DNA of 64,000 nucleotides, taken from assembly GCF_002234675.1 (NCBI RefSeq), contig NC_019868.2, positions 21,918,743-21,982,742 of the forward strand. Reading direction: 5' to 3'. The DNA is from Oryzias latipes (Eukaryota; Chordata; Actinopteri; Beloniformes; Adrianichthyidae). The notes below the pieces were generated by a model that was not told where the DNA came from, searched no databases, and saw nothing but the letters and a program-made list of their open reading frames with translations. The translations under genes and the position numbers were made by a program. Below, piece by piece: positions 59,498 to 64,000 of this stretch; the first letter of the stretch is position 1, and every line of letters begins with the position of its first letter.

Positions 59498-60390
59498 CTG
59501 TGTTCAAAAAAATAAAAAAAAAGTATAGGACATATTGAATAACAGCACTAACATAGAAACTAAAACATTTGCATTTGCTCATGCATGTACTAGTGTTACT
59601 TGGAGAACTAAAACAAAAACTTTCAGTCGCATATAAACACACCTAAATAAATAAATAAAAAGCTAAAAAGAATAAATCAGGGAAGTCTAAACTTCTCAAT
59701 AAGGAATGGAAACTAATGCATTAGTGGAACCTCTCTTTTCCAGGTCTGTGAGAGTTGGAGTCGCCAATGTGTCACTCCTTCACTCCCTCAACGGTTTCTC
59801 GCACATCAATTATGACGCAATTCTCCTTTTCTCTTCTGAATAAACACTTCTTTTTTTACCAACTTTACTTAAATGCAATCTTGTTTTTCTTTAACTGATC
59901 TGGTTTTATGACATTTTCCCTTAAAATAAAGTCCGACTAAAGTGACCTATGTGGACCACGCTACATGTTTTTTTTTTGTTGCAGATTGGTGGCAGACTAA
60001 ATGATCATCCAAATGATAACAAACACAAGAAACCTTGCGAGATAGACCTTCCAACTATTGACCAATCTGATGTTTTATTTCGGGCCTTTAGAGCTTTACA
60101 TATTCCTGTCTGGGATAACATAATAAAAGGGACAAGTTTGTAAAATAATTTTAAATAAAAGTAAATTTAAATGTAAACTTAAACAAATTATCAGCTGAAA
60201 TCAAATTAGTATATTAGTTTCTAGGAATAGAAAATGACAGCTGTGGTACTGTCCTGTGGATTTTTACAAAACTTCTCATCTGCCCCAGGATAAAAAACAA
60301 CAAACCGTAAGTACAAAAAAAAAAAAAAAAACAATACTTACTTTCAAATTCTTTATAACCCAAATAAAAATAAATTTAAAAAAATACCGG
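59498..60390 (-). other. Upstream region of cystm1
   Basis: Expected to be intron or 5' flank. No convincing 5' UTR exon or promoter could be picked out. The plus-strand frame near 59949-60143 is unsupported. Confidence 0.5.
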
Positions 60391-60815
60391 TGACATTTAA
60401 GGCTTTGACGTCCCACTCTGATCATCTTCTGATCTATTCTAAAAGTATTTCCCTTGGTCTGTTAATTATGGTTATACTAATTTTAGACCTAATCAAAAAA
60501 CCTTTGTGTGGCAATCAAGAATATAGTTTCTGCAGAGCGACAGTAGTTGTGGGCAGGATCATTGGCAAAGAGCAACCCCGCCCCCTTTCCTCTCCCTATT
60601 GCCGAGAACTTGGAGCAGGGAGCTTGTGGTCTGTCCGGCGTATTTTCGACAGCCTTTTTCAAAGTGCATTTTTATTCATCTGCTCCTGATTCCCAACAAT
60701 TTGAAAATAGAAATACTTATGAATGCACGTTTAACTTAATTTCCTTGATCTATGTCCTCCATCATCAGAAAAATTGTTAAAAACACCAAGAGCACAATTT
60801 TAATCAGAGTGGGTC
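60390..60815. mobile_element. Non-autonomous DNA element relic, CCCACTCTGAT ends
   Basis: CCCACTCTGATCATC near 60411 and its inverted counterpart AATCAGAGTGGGTCTTTAA ending about 60,815 bound a 0.4-kb segment whose right end matches the relics at 3959 and 41,680. Superfamily unknown. Confidence 0.55.
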
Positions 60816-60929
60816 TTTAAAAAAATGACTATATTTGTAGTGGTTGAGTCATAAGATAAGTAAAAGTAAATATGCTAACGTTGCAGAATTGATTTTAAAT
60901 TTCCTTACCTGGTTTAAAATGTCTTCAGA

Positions 60930-63241
60930 CTACGTTCACACAGCAGGGCTTAATGCTCAATTCCGATTTTTGGAAAAAAATGTGATTTTTTTTGCAAGGC
61001 CGTTCACATTTCCAATTAAATGTGAATTTTTGTGATCTCCTATGTGACCGTGAAATGACCCAGAAGTGACCCGCATGCGCAGAAGAGTACTCAACGGTGA
61101 ACGACGTCACGCGTTGTTTGTAGAAGTAGCTAACGTTAACAATAGATGACAACAACAGTGCTGTCAACAGCGAAGCTCTTTTTGCAGTATTACATTTATT
61201 TTCACAAAAGAGCCAGCACAATTACAATCTTCTCATTTTAAGAAGGCATTGGAGCCAGGATCGTCTGTACCCACTGTTGTGGAATGGGGATGTGAATGTG
61301 GTTGGGCCGCGAACGTGTGTGCAAGAGAGAGGAGTGCAGGAGGGAATGAGAGGGGCAGTGGGGGCGCGCATTCATGTTGTGTGTTACAGAGGAAGGAGAA
61401 CCATAAGAAGGCTTCCCCCAGAAAAAATGCTATTGACTCTTTACAGTGATGAAAGTCAGGCAAGGAAAAAATCCCTGAACTTTTCTTTGAGCGATATGGC
61501 GGGCACAGAGCGAAATTTTGGAAAAATACGTGGTCTTAGATGCATTCTGGTGCATTCTGGCAGCTAGTTATTCACTTCTTTATCAAGAAACTAAGACTAA
61601 TTGGAGCATCATGATTTGTCATTCAAATTAAAAATCTACGCTTTTCCTTAAAGCTGCAAAACATACAATTGCTAAAATATAGTAACATCAAAGCCCCAAA
61701 TGGCAAAAAGAACACCAGTAACTATGATATTCTATGAAAATACCTCAGTTATTTATACATTATTTCTGCTTTAGAAATGACTGACGTACAACATCCACTT
61801 GCACTGTTTTCTCAAACTATAATTACATCAAAATATGGGATCTGCTTTAAACTATAATTCTATAACATAATACATCAATTCTTTAACACCAATACTAAGT
61901 AATCTGGGAAATATCAAAACAAACATACAAACTAAACTAAACATTGTAAACATTATTTTTTAAGGGAGTGCGGGTCCAAACCATCAAATACTTATAATTA
62001 ATGTCAACTATACTGAACTAAATCATGGTAATTAGGAAATACAAATAAATTAGATAGAGAAATGTATTCAAAATAAAAACTGAAACTCAAAACTAAAATT
62101 GAAATTATTTCAAAATGTGGTTTTGAGATTATTTTACACAAAAAAGTATTTGACCTACACTACCTTAAAAATCTTTTTTTTTTTTTCCAGCCAAGACCAC
62201 TTCAATTTGTTTTTTATCGTCTTCTCACAACTGAGGTCGTGACCACGCTCAATAATGACGATGCCTGCCATTATTTTAACACAAATTTGATCGCAAACTC
62301 TTCAGGTGTGTTTGTGAAAGTTTAGCGTGGACCGCCAGTTTTGGTCTCTAGGGAAGCAAGTCACGCTGACCACGTGGTGCAGACAGAGCCAATCAGACCC
62401 GTCGACGCATCCGAAAGCAACTAAAACGTCCCGTCATTGGTCAATTAGGCCGGGAAGACGAGAGATGGCCACGACCATAGAGGAAGCGATCTGCGGAGAA
62501 ATATAGAAAATAAAGCTAAAATTAGCTGATTTCAGACCATTTTCTAATCCGGAAAGCGATTTGTCCCTAGAGATCAGGTCTTTATTTCCCGGAAAGTACG
62601 TTCGGTTTGCTCAAAAACCCGGATTTCCGGGAATTCCCGGAAGACTTTCATCACTGCTTTATTAACCCGCTCTGGAGAATCTGAGGGTCCGAACGGGGAA
62701 GTGAACCCCGAAGGAGGATCCGCCCTCTGTCCCCCGCGCTTCTGACCACGGTCGGTAAGGGGGGAAAAAAGTCATGGCGGGAAAGGTTCAACACCACGCT
62801 CGGCCATTTCGCTGGAATTTTTTCAAAAACCGTCCTGTTGCGATAAGAGCCCTGAAGTTTGGCCTGAATAGAGCTGTCACCCTAAATATCAATCAAAATA
62901 TTAATCAAATCAGGGACCTCCCTTCCCTTCCACTGACTGGTCTCAGCAGCCATGGTTGGTGTTTGTGTTTTCGTTCCTGCCTACTTCAACGCAGAATGAT
63001 GACGTTTGTAGCGTCTCAATGACGTACGGGTCAGATACATGTGGCCTGGCCGTTCAGAAGGCGGTCGCATTTCAAGAGATCGGATACGTATCGGATTCAG
63101 GACCACATACCCAAGTGGCCTGGGTCTCATATGAAAAGAAAGAATCTGTGTCGTTCAGACTGTCATAAAAAGATCAGATACAGGTCGCATAGGGGCAAAA
63201 AAATCGGAATTGGGTCGTTTCAGCCTGCAGTGTGAAGGTAG
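60930..63241. mobile_element. 2.3-kb element with ~45-bp inverted ends
   Basis: CTACGTTCACACAGCAGG (60930) and the complement of CCTGCAGTGTGAAGGTAG (63224-63241) pair, and both continue into CAATTCCGATTTTT. This is a recognisable fish DNA-transposon end. No target duplication is visible in the immediate flanks, so the boundaries or a later rearrangement are uncertain. The interior has no transposase-like frame and includes a GC-richer patch at 62,440-62,770. Confidence 0.6.
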
Positions 63242-64000
63242 AAGTCCTGCATACATATTTGCTGCCTCAGGCTGAACTTAACATGTAAACCAACGGTTGT
63301 GACCGTCTTACAGTCCGAAGGTCGAGTTCCAATCTAGACCTTCTGACTAAAGGTTGTAAGAGGCCACCATAAATACTTTTGCTCCTCTGATCATGAGGAA
63401 CAACAATGGAAATGTGAGCTAAACGGTCAACTGTGAATGCTTGCTCTCACAGGAATTTTGGTCATATTTACACTGTAAACATTTCTGGCGGTGCATCTTC
63501 TGTAACCAACTGCTTTTAGCCTAACAAAACAGCAAGAACTGCAAGCTCCATGTTATCTGTAGTAGTGTGAATTTTATTGAGTTCAAAGTTGTCTTTCTTA
63601 GGCTACGTTCTAGCTTGTTCTGGGGCTTCTGGGTAATGTGGCGAGTAAGGTAGAAGGATTTTTTTTTTCTGTAAACAAAAACTGTCTATAATCACATAAA
63701 ACCGGCAAAAAAAAGGCAGATAATCTTCTGTTCAGATTTTCTTAGGTGTCTCACCTAAACAAATCACCGTGTCACCAGTAAATTCCCAGTAGATTTGTTT
63801 TCTTTGTTACACAAGTAGGACAGGAAAACAATCCAACCACTTCTTATCCAACCAATTTACCTAAATCTTCTCATTTGCACATGTGATTTTCCACCATGGC
63901 CTGGAAAGAGGTCAATTTTGCTACAATAATAATAGATAGGCTTCTTTCTTTTTCTACATTCAGGATTAGATTGCTCGCCAAAGGCGAAGAATGGGATTCT
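63242..64000. other. Window end, nothing recognised
   Basis: AT-rich flank without credible gene, RNA or repeat. Confidence 0.6.

Noticed and set aside
59949..60143. 64-codon plus-strand ORF with an acceptor-like TTTTTGTTGCAG inside it
   Set aside because: No partner exon, no recognised protein; probably chance or transposon-derived.
62752..62765. Possible plus-strand non-coding first exon ending at CGGTAAGG
   Set aside because: No downstream coding exon in the window and it sits inside a transposon-like segment; kept only as a question in the findings.
63280..63370. tRNA/SINE-like string with GTCGAGTTCCAATC
   Set aside because: No cloverleaf or A box could be fitted around the B-box-like string.

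Overview
The window is vertebrate, almost certainly teleost, genomic DNA: short GT-AG exons in long AT-rich introns, fish-type DNA transposon relics, LINE tails and microsatellites. Several repeats, above all a ~200 bp MITE with ACCCTTGTGCTATC ends, look like ones I associate with medaka (Oryzias). That species guess is recollection, not proof.

Positions 1-39,000 (+ strand) hold the 3' part of a teneurin gene, best matched to teneurin-4 (tenm4). Thirty exons join without a frame break into 2,374 complete codons plus a stop. They cover the juxtamembrane region, eight EGF repeats, the Cys-rich/TTR/FN-plug core, the NHL propeller, the YD shell, the Tox-GHH-like C-terminal domain and the amidation-type TCAP peptide. 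The cytoplasmic domain and transmembrane exon lie upstream of the window. A 21-nt microexon (splice site B) is present, and a 27-nt candidate microexon sits at splice site A. Introns hold a 1.29-kb Harbinger-type element, a (TTAGA)n array and older repeats.

Positions 42,260-51,480 contain a direct tandem duplication (unit A about 42.26-46.16 kb, unit B about 48.29-51.48 kb). Each unit carries a two-exon minus-strand gene encoding a Pro/Gln/Tyr-rich protein (182 and 133 aa) of a family I do not recognise. Each copy has one transposon that the other lacks: a TA-flanked MITE in A, and a 1,043-bp hAT element with an exact 8-bp target duplication in B. The spacer has a LINE reverse-transcriptase tail and a GC-rich repeat.

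Positions 52,100-54,420 are a very GC-rich, low-complexity dispersed repeat with spurious long ORFs on both strands. Positions 56,600-59,500 hold cystm1 (minus strand, two coding exons), whose last exon is almost identical to mammalian CYSTM1. The duplicated genes share its strand, start motif, phase-1 intron and short last exon, so they may be derived from it. Positions 60,390-63,241 are mostly transposon-derived.

The teneurin is a synaptic and cell-surface adhesion receptor. cystm1 and its neighbours encode small Pro-rich proteins, and no functional link to the teneurin is implied.
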